In this document: positions 23,779 to 35,519 of the stretch, in pieces
How positions within the stretch are numbered: the stretch's first letter is position 1
Layout of the letters: the number at the start of each line of letters is the position of its first letter
Assembly (NCBI GenBank): GCA_000222875.2
Contig: AFRD01000003.1
Span: forward strand, 181,638 to 245,637
Length of the DNA: 64,000 nt
Direction: 5' to 3'
Origin: Periglandula ipomoeae IasaF13
Taxonomy: Eukaryota; Ascomycota; Sordariomycetes; Hypocreales; Clavicipitaceae
Program-made: the position numbers and the translations under genes
Notes under the pieces: generated by a model
Seen by the model: only the letters and a program-made list of their open reading frames with translations
Told to the model about the DNA's origin: nothing
Database searches by the model: none

Positions 23779-25715
23779 CTACGCCTCCTTATCTCCCTTA
23801 TCCTCCGACGACAACCCAACCACGTTCCGAAGCGTACCAAAACTCAAACAGTCGCTGATACGATTCGCTCCAGAGAACAACATCACGAGGCGTTCTACGC
23901 CACATCCCCATCCGCCAGTGGGAGGCAGGCCGTAATCAAGGGCTTTAACATAACTTGAGTCGAGTGGTGATGCTTCCCATTCGTCCTGTTCTACTTCTTC
24001 CGCGGGCGAGGATTGTTCTGACGATTCTTGAGACTCCGATTCGCCAAAACCGATTTCACCGTTGGGTTTGTTGACGAGGTTTCGGTGTGCGGCTAGTTTC
24101 CGCTTCTGCTCCTCTGGGTCGTTCTCCTCCTCGTACATGTTGGCGAGTTCGCGGTCGCCGACGAAGAGCTCTGCTCTGGCGGAGACGAGCTGGTATGTTT
24201 GCGGGCATAGGAAGCCCTTGGCGAGCGGTGACATGCAGGCTGGGTGGTTGGTGATGAAGAGTGGTTCGGTGAATGACATGGGTTCTAAGTAGACTGCCGC
24301 GAGTCGGTCGAGAAGTTTGGGTAGTGAGTTGGGTGTTTCGCCCGGGATTGTGATGCCGGCTAGTTTGAGGACGGCGAGAAGCTCCGGTAGAGCATCTTCA
24401 GACGACAGCTTTGGGAATCGAATACCCATTGCTTGTTCCAGTCCGGGAATGAACTCTACCTGCTTGAACGGTCGGACGAATCGACTAAGGTCGATTGGCG
24501 GTAACGAGGTCAGTTGTGATGAAATAAGCTCCTGTGAGTGTTTTGCCAGGCCGTGGAGCAGTTCTTCCGTTTCCTTAATCAAGTCGGCCAGGTTGGTGTA
24601 GGCGCTGTAAAACTCGCACATGGTGAACTCTGGATTATGTGTCGCATCGACACCCTCGTTTCTGAACGCAGGACCAATCTCAAACACCTTATCTATGCCT
24701 CCGATGACAAGCCGCTTCAACCAAAGCTCAGGGGCGATACGAAGAGCGAGGTCCTTATTGCGGAACTCTGTAGCCTGTGTCACGAAAGGTCGGGCGACAG
24801 CCCCTCCGGCATTTTCAGCCAGAATTGGTGTTTGAAACTCCAGGAAGCGTTTTGAATGGAAGTGATCCCGCATATACTTTGTGATCTCGGCTCGCAATCT
24901 CAGCACATCAAACACCTCCTTGTTGACAAGCATGTCGACATGTCGCTCGGCCATTCTGGTCTTGGGATCGGTCAACTTCTCTGGAATCTGCTCCATGGCT
25001 GGAGAGACCAGTTCTGGGATCTGGCTGGCTTGGAGGGTCGGCTCTCCAGCCTTGGTACGAGTGGCATGGCCAATAACCGCTACAAAGCTGGTCAGCCATA
25101 TTGCGGAACGGCTAGGGAGAGGAAGCTATCGGGAGAAGGCCTACAAATATGATCGCCAATCTGGATCAGGTTTTTAAACAAAGCAAACTTTTGTGCCGAT
25201 CCTTCCAATTCTGATACGCATTTATTCTTGTTGATCATGATTTGCACTTTTTGGAATTCGTTCACAATGTCGAGGAAGATAAGGGACTTCCCAACTACAC
25301 GCTTGGATCGCACACGACCTGTCAAAGTCACTTCGTCACTGGGCACTTGCTCGTCGAACTCCTGCAAGAACTCTGGGACGCTCTTTCGAGAGTCCGAGGT
25401 TCCTAGACGGGGATACGGGTCTGGACAGAGCGGATCCTCGCTCTCTTGATCTTGCCGGAGCTCATCTCTCCGATGCTGCTTGAACGGCGACAGCGTCTCG
25501 TTCGCATCTTGGGAGACAGCAAACCTGGACGTCTTGTTTTTACTATCAGATCCAGACGCCAGCGAGCGAGTCCCAATCTTGGACAGCGAGGTGCTAGACA
25601 CCTTCGCCACAGATCGAGAGCTACCTATCCGTGTCGAGCCGACGATGCGCCTTGCGACACATTGTTGCGAAACTGCGGATTGGCGAGCCAATCGAAGGCA
25701 CAGGGATGATCTCAT
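23779..25715 (-). CDS. MSK1: Mitochondrial lysyl-tRNA synthetase
   Basis: Class II aminoacyl-tRNA synthetase charging mitochondrial tRNA-Lys. Exons: 25715-25145 and 25079-23779; a 65-bp intron (donor GTAGGC, branch GCTGAC, acceptor TAG); 623 residues. The N-terminus (MRSSLCLRLARQ, Arg/Ser-rich) looks like a mitochondrial presequence. An OB-fold anticodon-binding domain follows (VTLTGRVRSKRVVGKSLIFLD). Catalytic core: GGAVARPFVT, motif 2 FEIGPAFRNEGVD with THNPEFTMCEFY, motif 3 GGWGCGVERLVMLFSG. A charged insert (about 300-350 in exon 2) is fungal-specific. Divergent from ARP4 with 672 bp between the starts. Confidence 0.9.
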
Positions 25716-26387
25716 TGCAGCTATTTGAAGTCATGTTAGTTTCTGAATCAAAACTTATGATGGTGGACACAGAAACAGGTGCAAGAAGCAGTTGTCAGGC
25801 ATTGGCATTGTGTAATCACGCCCGACCGAAGTCGAGTCAATCGCAGCGGTTCTGAAGCGAAGATGCAAATTCATCATGAAAGGGGCAATGATCAAGAAGA
25901 AAGAAAGCAAATAGATCAAACTTACGGTCATAGCGATGTGTCACAGCTGTTGCCTCTGGGATGAGAGAGCGCGTGAGGATGCACGATGGGTTGAAGGAGC
26001 TTGTGAAGAAAAAATGTTTCTTGCAGTGGGCCTGGTTTTGAAGGTCGGTGGAAGCACCAGTAGCACCCCTGTTAAACAGCCCGCCCCGCCAGTCGCATTA
26101 CAGAGGACAGGGGACAGGCCAGAGCCTGCAGTTCATTGTCTGGTCTGGTCAAGTGCAATTCTCATGCGCGCGGGCTCCATCCAAAGCCTCGTCTGCCTGC
26201 AACGAGCGCGTGAAGCTGCATCCAACCACCAGCCACCAGGCTGAATTTTGTTCCCATCATCAAACCGCTCTTCGCCCACTCCACTTCATCGCAGCGCTCC
26301 GAAGCCCGCCATCACGACCACGCCTGCTCGAGCAAGCCAATTGACCTCACCTTGGACCCATTTTGCGATACTCACACAGATCCGGCC
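25716..26387. other. Divergent promoter region MSK1/ARP4
   Basis: It separates the two start codons. No tRNA or further gene seen. Confidence 0.6.
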
Positions 26388-27859
26388 ATGGCTCAACAGC
26401 CCTTGCCCACATCGGCGCAGCCCACCGACATTTACGGCGGAGGTATGACATTCATGGAAGCTCTCGTTTCGCGCATCGCATACCACGTACTAATATTTAC
26501 GATCGCCTAGATGAGGTTTCCGCCCTCGTTCTCGACCCGGGCTACTGCAACACCCGCGTAGGCTTCGCAGGCGAAGATGTCCCCAAGTCCATCCTGCCTT
26601 CTTTCTACGGTCACGTCACGAGCGAACCGCAACGCGACCTCTTTGGCGATGAATGCATCATCCCCCGCGCCGACTTCGAGATCCGCAACTACATGAACCG
26701 GGACAGCGTCGTCGAGGACTGGGATGTCGCGTCCAAGATCTGGGAACACATGCTCATCAAGCGACTGCAACCGGAGCGCCCGACCCCCGCCTCCAAGAAC
26801 GGGCTCGACGACGACGCGAAGGAGCAGGATGGCGAGGGCGACGTGGCCATGGAGGAGACGGAGAACCAGGAGAAGCCGCTGGCAGAGAACCCTCTTCTCA
26901 TGACGGAAGCTCCCTGGAACACTCCCAAGTCGAGGGAGAAGGCCATCGAGATCATCATGGAGAACTGGGGATGCCCTGCGTTCTGGCTGAGTCGCACTCC
27001 CGTCCTGTCCGCCTTTGCTGCAGGCAAGGCCACCGCGCTGGTTATCGACGTTGGCGGTGCGAATACCTCGGTGACGGCCATCCACGACGGTATGGTTCTC
27101 AAGCGGTCGATCCAGCGCTCCCCAGCTGGTGGTCTCTGGCTGTCTTCACAAATCCGCAACATGTGGGAGACTTCTGAGCCCAAGGTGTCGTTGACGCCTA
27201 CATTCATAGTCGAGAACAAGACACCCGTGGACGCATTAGCCCCCGCCCAGGTCCGCCTTCGCAAGTTCCCCTTCGAGGTTCACGATTCGTTCCGCGCCTA
27301 CGAGGAGGAGCGCGTCCTCACGGAGTTCAAGGAGTCTGTCGTCGAAGTCTGGCGAGGACCAGGCCGATATAGCGCCGCCGGAAACGAAGACTATGTCAAG
27401 ACGCAGCCGGGCCGCGTCTTCGAGATGCCCGATGGCTACAACCAGATGTGGCGCGAGCAGCGATTCAAGGTCACAGAGGGCATGTGGGATGAGAACGCCG
27501 GATACCCCGTCGCCGAGTCTGACCGTCTCACCAAGGCCCAGACTATTCCCGAGCTCATTCGGGCTTCTCTCGGCGCCATCGACGTCGACCTGCGCGGCAA
27601 CTTGCTGGCCAACGTGGTCGTCACCGGCAGCACCAGTCTCATCAACGGCTTCAACGACCGTCTGACCAACGAGCTGACGGCCATGTACCCCGGTCTGAAG
27701 GTCAAGATCCACGCGGCCGGTCTTTCGAGCGAGAGAAGATTCGGTGCTTGGATCGGTGGCAGCATTCTGGCCAGCTTGGGCACCTTCCACCAGATGTGGA
27801 TATCCAGGAAGGAGTATGAGGAGAATGGAGCTGGTGTCGTCGAGAAGCGATGCAAGTAG
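26388..27859 (+). CDS. ARP4: Actin-related protein Arp4 (NuA4/INO80/SWR1)
   Basis: Nuclear actin-related protein shared by the NuA4 acetyltransferase and the INO80 and SWR1 remodellers. Exons: 26388-26442 and 26511-27859; a 68-bp intron (branch TACTAAT, acceptor CCTAG); 467 residues. The start reads MAQQPLPTSAQPTDIYGGD, then EVSALVLDPGYCNTRVGFAGED (actin phosphate-1 loop region). Later: the second phosphate loop VIDVGGANTSVTAIHDG and C-terminal VVVTGSTSLINGFNDRL and RRFGAWIGGSILASLGTF. Arp4-type acidic insert around residues 125-155 (DDDAKEQDGEGDVAMEETE). The frame stays open through the intron, so an unspliced reading would add about 23 spurious residues. Confidence 0.92.
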
Positions 27860-28101
27860 AAGAGAAGGTCATTGTGTCTAGATGGCGATATTGTTGGGTA
27901 AAATTCTTTCCGGCGTACGGAGTCTACGAGAGATGCGCTTTTATCAGTAGGGAATGAGGTCTCGAATTACAAGAGGCGTAGTTATAAAAAGTGGTCGTCG
28001 TACGTAGACATTCACAATCAAAATGACATGACTTCATGATCTCGATTCACAGAGCGCCGTCCAATGTGATGCTATAGGGAACAAATGTGACATCCAAAGA
28101 A

Positions 28102-29025
28102 CTATTGTGCATCCACCTCTTGTTTCAACTCGACTTTGTCGTCCTCAGCTTCCCTCTCCGCCCTCCTCATCTTCACCCACGATCCCAATTCGGCCCAAAT
28201 CTTCTCCTTCTCGGCCGGCAACAGAGTTGCAGCCAATCCGCTCGTGCTTGACGCAACAAAAACCCTTGCACCAGGCCATTCTCCATCTATCACACCCATA
28301 TTCTCCTCTTCATCCTGCCATCCATACCGAAACTTCTTGCCCACAGGTCCTCCGTGTCTCACGCGCCATATGCTCTCCCAGATACTCTTGCCAACCACGC
28401 ATATGCTTTCTGGCCGCCACCTCCGGGCCTTCTCTTCAAGAATAGCTACACCCTCGTCCATCTCTGCCTTGCTCAGCTCCGCGCCATTCCTGCTTGGTCT
28501 GGATACAATGTTTGTGAGGCCCAAGGAGTACAATTCTGGCATCTGCCGGTCTTCTTCGGCGTAGCATCGTCGTGGCGTGATGCCGCTTGAGTAAAGAAGC
28601 TTCCAAAAGAGGTTGGAAGGGTGGGCATACGCGTGACCTGTCATAGCGGTTGAGATTCCGGGGTTGAGTCCGATGAAGAGGACGAGGAGGTTTGGCGCAA
28701 CGGCATCGGGGAGGTGAGGCAGATGGGCGTACTTGGAGGGTGATGCGTAGCCCGAGCTGGGACGGTTGCGTTTCTTCTTCTTGGTGGGCGATGAGTCTGT
28801 TGAGACAGAGGTGCGCTTTCTGGAAGAGCGCAACGATGATTCGGCGTCGTCTTCTGATTTTATACGTTTCAGGGGCCGTTGTGCCACGGTCCTAACGACG
28901 GGAGAGGTTGCTGCTCGAGGCGGATTGCGACGAACAGTCGGCTCCGGGGACGCGTATTTGAAGGCATCTAGTTGGATGAGTCCTCTGAAAGTAGCTGGCG
29001 CGCGAGCTTGGTCCTCTCTGTCCAT
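28102..29025 (-). CDS. G/T(U) mismatch DNA glycosylase, TDG/MUG family
   Basis: Family-2 uracil-DNA glycosylase (TDG/Mug, fission yeast Thp1-like) removing U or T mispaired with G in base excision repair. 307 residues, single exon. N-terminal ~110 residues are basic and disordered with likely nuclear-localisation stretches (KRIKSED, KKKKRNRP). Catalytic domain: motif A GLNPGISTAMTGHAYAHPSN with the catalytic Asn, then LFWKLLYSSGITPRR, and motif B VASSTSG before a basic/acidic tail. The frame is open to 29118, but the first ATG is at 29025 (MDREDQ). Confidence 0.88.
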   Translation of the reverse strand: MDREDQARAPATFRGLIQLDAFKYASPEPTVRRNPPRAATSPVVRTVAQRPLKRIKSEDDAESSLRSSRKRTSVSTDSSPTKKKKRNRPSSGYASPSKYAHLPHLPDAVAPNLLVLFIGLNPGISTAMTGHAYAHPSNLFWKLLYSSGITPRRCYAEEDRQMPELYSLGLTNIVSRPSRNGAELSKAEMDEGVAILEEKARRWRPESICVVGKSIWESIWRVRHGGPVGKKFRYGWQDEEENMGVIDGEWPGARVFVASSTSGLAATLLPAEKEKIWAELGSWVKMRRAEREAEDDKVELKQEVDAQ

Positions 29026-31361
29026 GACGAGAACCTGAAGTGATTCAGAATTAAGGACGGCGGGTGGCGACAGTGTGATTGTAAGGTGTTGCGGTGAGGA
29101 TTTCGTGGTCAAGTACAATGTGAAAATTGATCATTTGCCACCGCCGGTTTCCGATGCCCGTGATGCACGCTGTTGGGGCCAGGACTTTTTGACAATTACT
29201 CTTCACTTTCTGCACACTAGGACTCACTCTCAATTGACCGTATTTAAGCGTGTTCATCACGTTTCGCTTGACGACTTTGCTTTCAGAAACATGGGCCTAT
29301 GATACGTTGAGCGTGATGAGGCTGAAGCGCCATACTTCCCGAACGGGCAATCTGCCTTGCGCTGATGCCTATGGGCGATTCCATGAACATCGGCTTGCTG
29401 CCACAGCGAGCCAGTGACTTCGAAGCCTTCATAGCTCTTCGAAGGGGTGTATTTCTGAGATTTCTTGCATTTGACTTGATATGTCCCTCTTTTCTCGACG
29501 TCACTAGCTAACTATGAAGCTTGCAAGCCTCAATGTCATGACGTTCACTAAATGCTACACAGGCCAAGGGTTCTCGTCATGACTTTATAGGCGATTCCGA
29601 TTTCAATCTTCGGCCTGTACTGTCCTCCTTTTCGCTCCGTCCTGGAGCGACAATAGGATCTTTGGAGTATAAGAATGTGCAACAATAATTTCTGCTTGGG
29701 TATCACTTTCAAGGGTGTCAGATGAAGGGCGTCATGCAGCACCTGCATGTAAAGTGCCGCGTACCTGAAGATCGATCCGCTCAAGCTCAGCAGAAGGGAA
29801 CTTACATAACACGGAGCTCATGTTGAGAATACGGATTACCCAGAAAAATGACGCCAGTTCGGGCGGATCGTGGATGTGCTATTTTGAGCAACGGCTGTTC
29901 CTGGCGGTGATGCTGCGCCTCAGTGAGCGGACAGCGCCTCCACCGCCTCACCAACGAGGGACAAGCTGTATGGACGCCTGGCGAGGGTAGTATTACAAGC
30001 TCAATAACAGCGCCTGGAAAGTAAAGCCGCATGAAGCCCTGGGGCGATCCCCCGTGCTAAGACCGGATGGTGGTGTACTGCCGGATACGAGGCTCAGTAA
30101 CCCAACAACGGGCACTAGTTGATGTTGACGTCGCACTCTTGGCTCTTTTCTCGTACCCAGACTGTCTCGCAGGTTTCTTGAAGTTGAGTTTGGACAGAAG
30201 AGGGCCGTTTGTGATATGAAGTAACGGGACGGTACAAAGGCGTGTGGGATTGTGGTAATTGGGATTCGAAGGTAGTTAGGTGTGCTTTGGTGGATGCACG
30301 ATGCACGATGCAATTCACACCGCCATGGAAGACAACCCCTTAGTGAATAATGAAGAGGTGGTGAGCATGGAATCTCGCCGAACAATGCCAGCACGCAGGC
30401 GCGATCTCGCCGCTGTCTCGCCGCAAAAATTGGGCTATTCAATTGAGATTAAAAATCGAGTGCTGTCTGACAGGTCACTGACAGGTGGTGGCTTGGTCTC
30501 AGCTCAGCGACACTATTAGGCATACAGCAGATGTACGGGCGAGACGCGCGAAAGCCAGGCATTTTTAGAAACGAACGGCATTGTCAAGCGTTGGCTGAAG
30601 CTGTGCGACCATAATTCAATGGTCAAGGTCAAGAATGAGGCAAATGTTCTTTATTGGCATTCATCACTTGAGAATACCTATATCATATTACCCCTTCACA
30701 AAAGGCAGCTAGCAGTGCAGTCTGGCCGTGACTGCCCCAGCAACATGAGAATTTCACTTTGTTAGAGGTCCCTGTTTTGCCAGCCCGAAAGTTGGCTGGA
30801 GGAAGGAGGTGAGGGGCACTTGCCCTGCCGCTCGCCTCAGACCCTGGACGTGTGGAAGCTTGGCCAGGGCGCGGCGCTCATAGCGGCCCACTCTGCCTCT
30901 CAGCACCAATTGACTGTGGTGACCCTCCCAGTTGCTGCAGTATCCATGTCCATTTCATCGCAGCTGTCGACGTCAGCCGTTGCCCGTGCCGATCAACGCA
31001 CCCGCAGTTGTTTACGGCCCCTTCTGCGTCTTCGTGTCCAAGAGCCCAATAATAAACTGCCAGACTCTGCTCCGTACACCGTCTTTATAAACCGCCGTCA
31101 TCTCCGCCCAATCTTCTGCCTCGCCTCTGACCCTTCCTCTTCTCCCTCTCCCATATTCACCAAGCTATTCCATTGCGTTCTAGATACCCCTCCAACGTCC
31201 CCTCCTATCTCGTCTCTCACTTACCGCCGTGTCGGATCTTCTGAAAGTAGCGTCTCTTCATCCCGTGAGCCGCTTCAGACGAGCAATTCCAACTACCACT
31301 GTTCCTCTTAAACGAGATAATTTGTCGTGGTTCATACTTGTCGAATCCTCCAGAAAGCACA
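29026..31361. other. Intergenic TDG/UAP1 (divergent, 2.3 kb)
   Basis: No supported gene. Its right part (30,820-31,361) is CT-rich with a TATA-like box, as expected for the UAP1 promoter and leader. The middle shows short overlapping frames without motifs. Confidence 0.55.
31086..31091 (+). promoter_or_regulatory. TATA-box candidate of UAP1
   Basis: TATAAA lies 271 bp upstream of the UAP1 ATG and is followed by pyrimidine-rich leader sequence. Position and context fit a core promoter; no other support. Confidence 0.4.
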
Positions 31362-32924
31362 ATGGATAAGGTCAAGGAAATCTTGCACGTCGGCTCCAAG
31401 AGCAACGACAGCAAACTCGCAGAACCTTCCGCCGAGGCCCTGGCTGATCTCAAGGCCAAGTACACTGAAGCTGGCCAAGAACACGTACTCAACTTATACG
31501 ATTCACTCAGTTCGCAGGAGAAGGCAGTTTTGTACGAGCAACTCTCTGGTTTCAATCCCGCCTACATCAACGAAATCACCAAACGAGCCCTGGGCGAGAC
31601 CAAGTCAGACAGCCCCGACACTCTCGAGCCCCTCCCTGAATCCACTCAAGCCAGCATCCTCGACTCGAGTGCCGATGATATTGACAAGTGGTACAATTCT
31701 GGTTTGGAGCTCATCGGCAAGAACAAGGTTGCCGTTGTGCTCATGGCCGGTGGGCAGGGCACTCGCTTGGGTAGTTCCGCTCCTAAGGGTTGCTATGACA
31801 TTGGCTTGCCCTCTCACAAGAGCTTGTTCCAGATCCAAGCCGAACGAATTCGTAAGATTCAAGAATTGGCCGTCAAATCGGCTGGTGCTCAATCCTCAGC
31901 GGTTGTCCCTTGGTATGTCATGACCAGTGGCCCAACGCGCCAGCCTACCGAGCAGTTTTTCGAGGAGAACAAGTACTTCGGCCTGGACAAGGCCAACATC
32001 AAAATCTTTGATCAGGGTGTTCTCCCTTGCATATCCAATGAAGGCAAGATTTTGCTCGAGGGCAAGGGCAAGGTTGCCGTTGCCCCTGATGGCAACGGTG
32101 GTCTTTACCAAGCCTTGGTCGTCTCCGGAGTCCTCGATGACATGCGCCAGCGAGGTATCGAGCACATCCATGCTTATTGCGTGGACAATTGCCTGGTCAA
32201 GGTTGCCGACCCCGTCTTTATCGGCTTTTCGTCAGCTCTCGATGTCGACATTGCTACCAAGGTTGTCCGGAAGCGAGACGCTACCGAGTCAGTCGGTTTG
32301 ATTCTTTCCAAGAATGGCAAGCCAGATGTGGTTGAGTACTCCGAGATTGACAAGGCCACGGCCGAGGCTGAGGATCCCAAGCACCCCGGAGTCCTTAAGT
32401 TCCGTGCTGCCAACATTGTCAACCACTACTACTCGTTCCGATTCCTGGAATCCATTCCTCAGTGGGCACATAAGCTTCCACACCATGTCGCGCGCAAGAA
32501 GATCCCCTTCGCCGACACCAAGACCGGAGAGACTGTTAAGCCTGAATCGCCCAACGGCATCAAACTTGAGCAGTTTGTCTTCGATGTCTTTCCCATGCTG
32601 CCTCTGAACAAGTTTGCCTGCATGGAGGTTCGCCGCGAGGACGAATTCTCGCCGCTCAAGAACGCCCGAGGCAAGGGTCAGGATGATCCGGATACCAGCA
32701 AGGCCGACATCATGGCCCAGGGTCAGCGATGGGCTGCCGCTGCTGGAGCCACTGTTGTTGCCGATGGAGGTGTGGAAGTTTCGCCACTCATCAGCTACGT
32801 GAGTCCTAATCTTTTCTCCATGCCGCATCCAGTATACTGACTATTGTATCCACAGGGCGGTGAAGGCCTCGAGAAGCTTAGCGGCACGACGATTACGGCT
32901 TCTGCTGTGTTGGAGCGAGAGTAA
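31362..32924 (+). CDS. UAP1: UDP-N-acetylglucosamine pyrophosphorylase
   Basis: Makes UDP-GlcNAc from GlcNAc-1-phosphate and UTP in the cytosol, the donor for chitin, N-glycans and GPI anchors. Exons: 31362-32798 and 32856-32924; a 57-bp intron (donor GTGAGT, branch ATACTGAC, acceptor CACAG); 501 residues, usual for fungi. The nucleotide-binding signature VLMAGGQGTRLGSSAPKGCY is complete, followed by PSHKSLFQIQAERI. Uridine/sugar-site segments VAPDGNGGLYQAL and VDNCLVKVADP are present. The last exon adds only 22 residues (GGEGLEKLSGTTITASAVLE then RE). Confidence 0.95.
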
Positions 32925-33417
32925 ATTCAGGTGGTGTAAAAGTTTTGTGACCGAATCTATGGCAAGGGACGGAATGAAATGCTTTGGCGTGTATAACTTT
33001 GCTTGGCGTTACATTGTGAGGAACACAAAGGTCTGGGTACTAGAGCAAGAGATCTGCGTAGGGATACAGGTTGTCTGCATGCATCGCAATTGGCGGATGC
33101 GTTAAGATGCATTAGAGCGAAGCGCATAGGGCCAATTGGCAAAAATAATGAATATTGACTGCGAGATGGCTCAACTTGTCTCATAGATGGTGAAGTAGGG
33201 TTTCTGGTCTTGTGTGGGAGAGACGCAGATTCAGATCCGACTGAATGACAAGGCAAGTTTGGGACGACACATCCCGGTCAAAATCCTCGATTCGTTTGCG
33301 TTGCAGTGGTGTATATAGTCTTTTGTGTATATTGCAGAGCCATGTGGGCTCTCTCTATTTGGAACTCTATCATCTGCGGTATACTTGTTCTCGTACATCC
33401 CTGTCTTGTATCTACTC
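32925..33417. other. Convergent intergenic UAP1/TRR1
   Basis: It holds the 3' ends of both genes; nothing else seen. Confidence 0.6.
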
Positions 33418-34603
33418 CTACTCCTGCTCGCTGATGAACTTTTCGGCCTCAAGAGCTGCCATGCACCCAGTACCTGCGACAACGCGTTAGCATCTTGTAT
33501 TCGTCTCACAGAGCAAATCGCAAGCATATCTAAATCAGCAGTGGGGAGAATGTGAAACATACCAGCACTGGTAATAGCCTGTCGGTACCTCTTATCCTGC
33601 ACATCACCAGCGGCAAACACGCCCTCGATGCTGGTCATTGTCGTGCCGGGCTTCGTGACGATGTACCCGTCCGAGTCCATGTCGACCTGTCCTTTTACGA
33701 GCTTCGTGGCGGGTTCGTGACCGATGACGTAGAACAACCCGTTTGCCTCGACGACCTCTTCCTTTCCAGAGACCGTGTCCTTGACAACAAGGTGGGACAT
33801 GAGGCCGTCCTCGGAGCCACGAACCTCCGTGGCAACAGTGTTGAAGCGGACCGTTACCTTCTCATTCTTGAGCAATCTCGTCGCCATGGCTTTACTGGCG
33901 CGCAAGACATCTCTTCTCACGAGCACAGTAACGTGGCTTCCATACTTAGTGAGGAAAGTAGCCTCCTCGGCCGCCGAGTCTCCTCCACCGATGACATAGA
34001 GCTGCTTATTGCGGAAAATAGGTAGGGCACCGTCGCAGACTGCGCACGCAGAGATACCGTTCTGCCAGTACTTGTCCTCGCCGGGAAGGTTCATGCGGCG
34101 AGCGGACGCGCCGGTGGCGATGATGACTGCGTCGGCGGTGTGCGTTTCGTCGGGCGCGAACTCGGTCGTGTACTTGAAGGGGCGGGAGGACAGGTCGAGC
34201 GTCTGGACGGTGTCGGTGATGACCTCTGTGCCAAAGCGCTCCGACTGCTGCTTCATGTTGTCCATGAGCTCTTGGCCCATGATGCCCTTTGGGAAGCCGG
34301 GGAAGTTTTCGATCTCGGTCGTCGTGGTCAATTGGCCGCCTGCGGCGATGCCGTTGGCCATGAAACCCTCGTAGAGGACGGCTATCACATCAATCTCACG
34401 TTAGTTTTACTACACTGTAATATTTGTAGGAGTTGAAATGTAGGAAGGAGTCAAACTCACGCTTCAGTTCCGCGCGGCCGAGGTACACCGCTGCGGTATG
34501 AGCCGCGGGCCCAGAGCCGATAACTACAACCCGTTAGCATCTTGTTCCCCAAATTTGCTGCTTGCAGAGTTCCGTAAAACATACTGACAACCTTGCTATG
34601 CAT
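33418..34603 (-). CDS. TRR1: Thioredoxin reductase
   Basis: NADPH-dependent flavoenzyme reducing thioredoxin. Exons from the ATG: 34603-34585, 34523-34461, 34381-33563, 33473-33418; introns of 61, 79 and 89 bp; 318 residues, the classic low-Mr length. Features: FAD site VVIIGSGPAAHTAAVYLGRA, redox pair CAVC in SACAVCDGALP, NADPH site VIGGGDSAAEEA, second FAD segment GVFAAGDVQDKRYRQAITSAG, and C-terminal tail CMAALEAEKFISEQE. The first exon has only 19 coding nt. The frame stays open upstream of the ATG to 34786 without any ATG and encodes a presequence-like extension (see findings). A Yap1-type element lies upstream. Confidence 0.94.
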
Positions 34604-35519
34604 CCTTCTCGCTCCCTCCGGACAAACACCCGAGGTTCTCGTCTGAAAGGCCGCCGCAGCCGCAATGGATAGCCCAGCACTCGAGCGTAACGTCCGCCGG
34701 AAAGTTGAGGCGAACAGTTTGGCGGTTTGGAGTGAGAATTGTGTCAAAAAAAAGAATACTAGTATCGCAACGCTGAATTTTTGTCGTTACGAGAGAGGCG
34801 CGGTTTATTATAGGAAATTTCGCAAAATGTCGTGATGGATGGCGGGGTGGTTTAGTCAGAGGGGCGGAATTGAGAGACGGCGCTGGTGTTGGGCTAGTGG
34901 CGTGGGGTGCGGCGGACGGCGGGAAAGGGGCGACTGGAGTTTGGCGTCTATGAAATCGGCTTTATGGCGAGTGCATGAATTGGCTAGTCTTCGGGAAATG
35001 CGCTGTTTAGGTACAAGTGCCGGTGACGAACAGATGTCAAAGTCTGATTTCTAAGCGCAGCGCAGAAGGCCGGACGTATCCCCTATGTTGAGCCTGCTTC
35101 TCCCTGGTTCGAACGGAGCAATGTTCTCGTTCAAGGGACGCGCCGCGTGTGGAATCAAGGGACCGAACTTCGATCCAGGCTGCTCGGAAGTCGCGCCGCC
35201 GGCACGCCTGATTATTAAGTAAGCCTTTTTACCACAACTTCACTCATCAAGGTCACGTCCGCAACTGATATGCTCATCAGAATTATTGGATAAAGCGTTG
35301 ACTGTGCGTATTTCCGGTACCTTCGACTATTTCCATCGTACTTACGAATAGTGTACATTTGACGCAAAGTGCCTGTCTATTTACGCCATCCAATACCACG
35401 GCGATGGTCCGAAACCAGTCTGCAAGTGGCACATTACCATATCAGAAATATCCTAGGAATATTCCGCGATGTTCCCGCTCTGCAATAATTATGCCATGTC
35501 TATGATTCACACCCTTCGA
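34604..35519. other. TRR1 promoter / VPS53 3' region
   Basis: Both flanking genes run leftward, so this contains the VPS53 3' end and the TRR1 promoter and leader. No additional gene seen. Confidence 0.55.
34852..34858 (-). promoter_or_regulatory. Yap1-type response element upstream of TRR1
   Basis: The minus strand reads TGACTAA, a Yap1/AP-1 element (TKACTAA), about 250 bp before the TRR1 ATG. TRR1 is a standard Yap1 oxidative-stress target in fungi. A 7-mer can also occur by chance. Confidence 0.45.

Noticed and set aside
30820..31311. 163-codon plus-strand frame before UAP1
   Set aside because: Ser/Pro-rich translation of the CT-rich UAP1 leader; overlaps the TATA candidate.
34747..34747. 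TTG as a normal start for an extended thioredoxin reductase
   Set aside because: It is not ATG and has poor context (T-run). The 318-residue form from 34603 matches the family, so the extension is kept only as a finding.
35101..35116. GGTTCGAA near 35,107 as a tRNA T-arm
   Set aside because: The following bases do not match the B-box and no cloverleaf forms.
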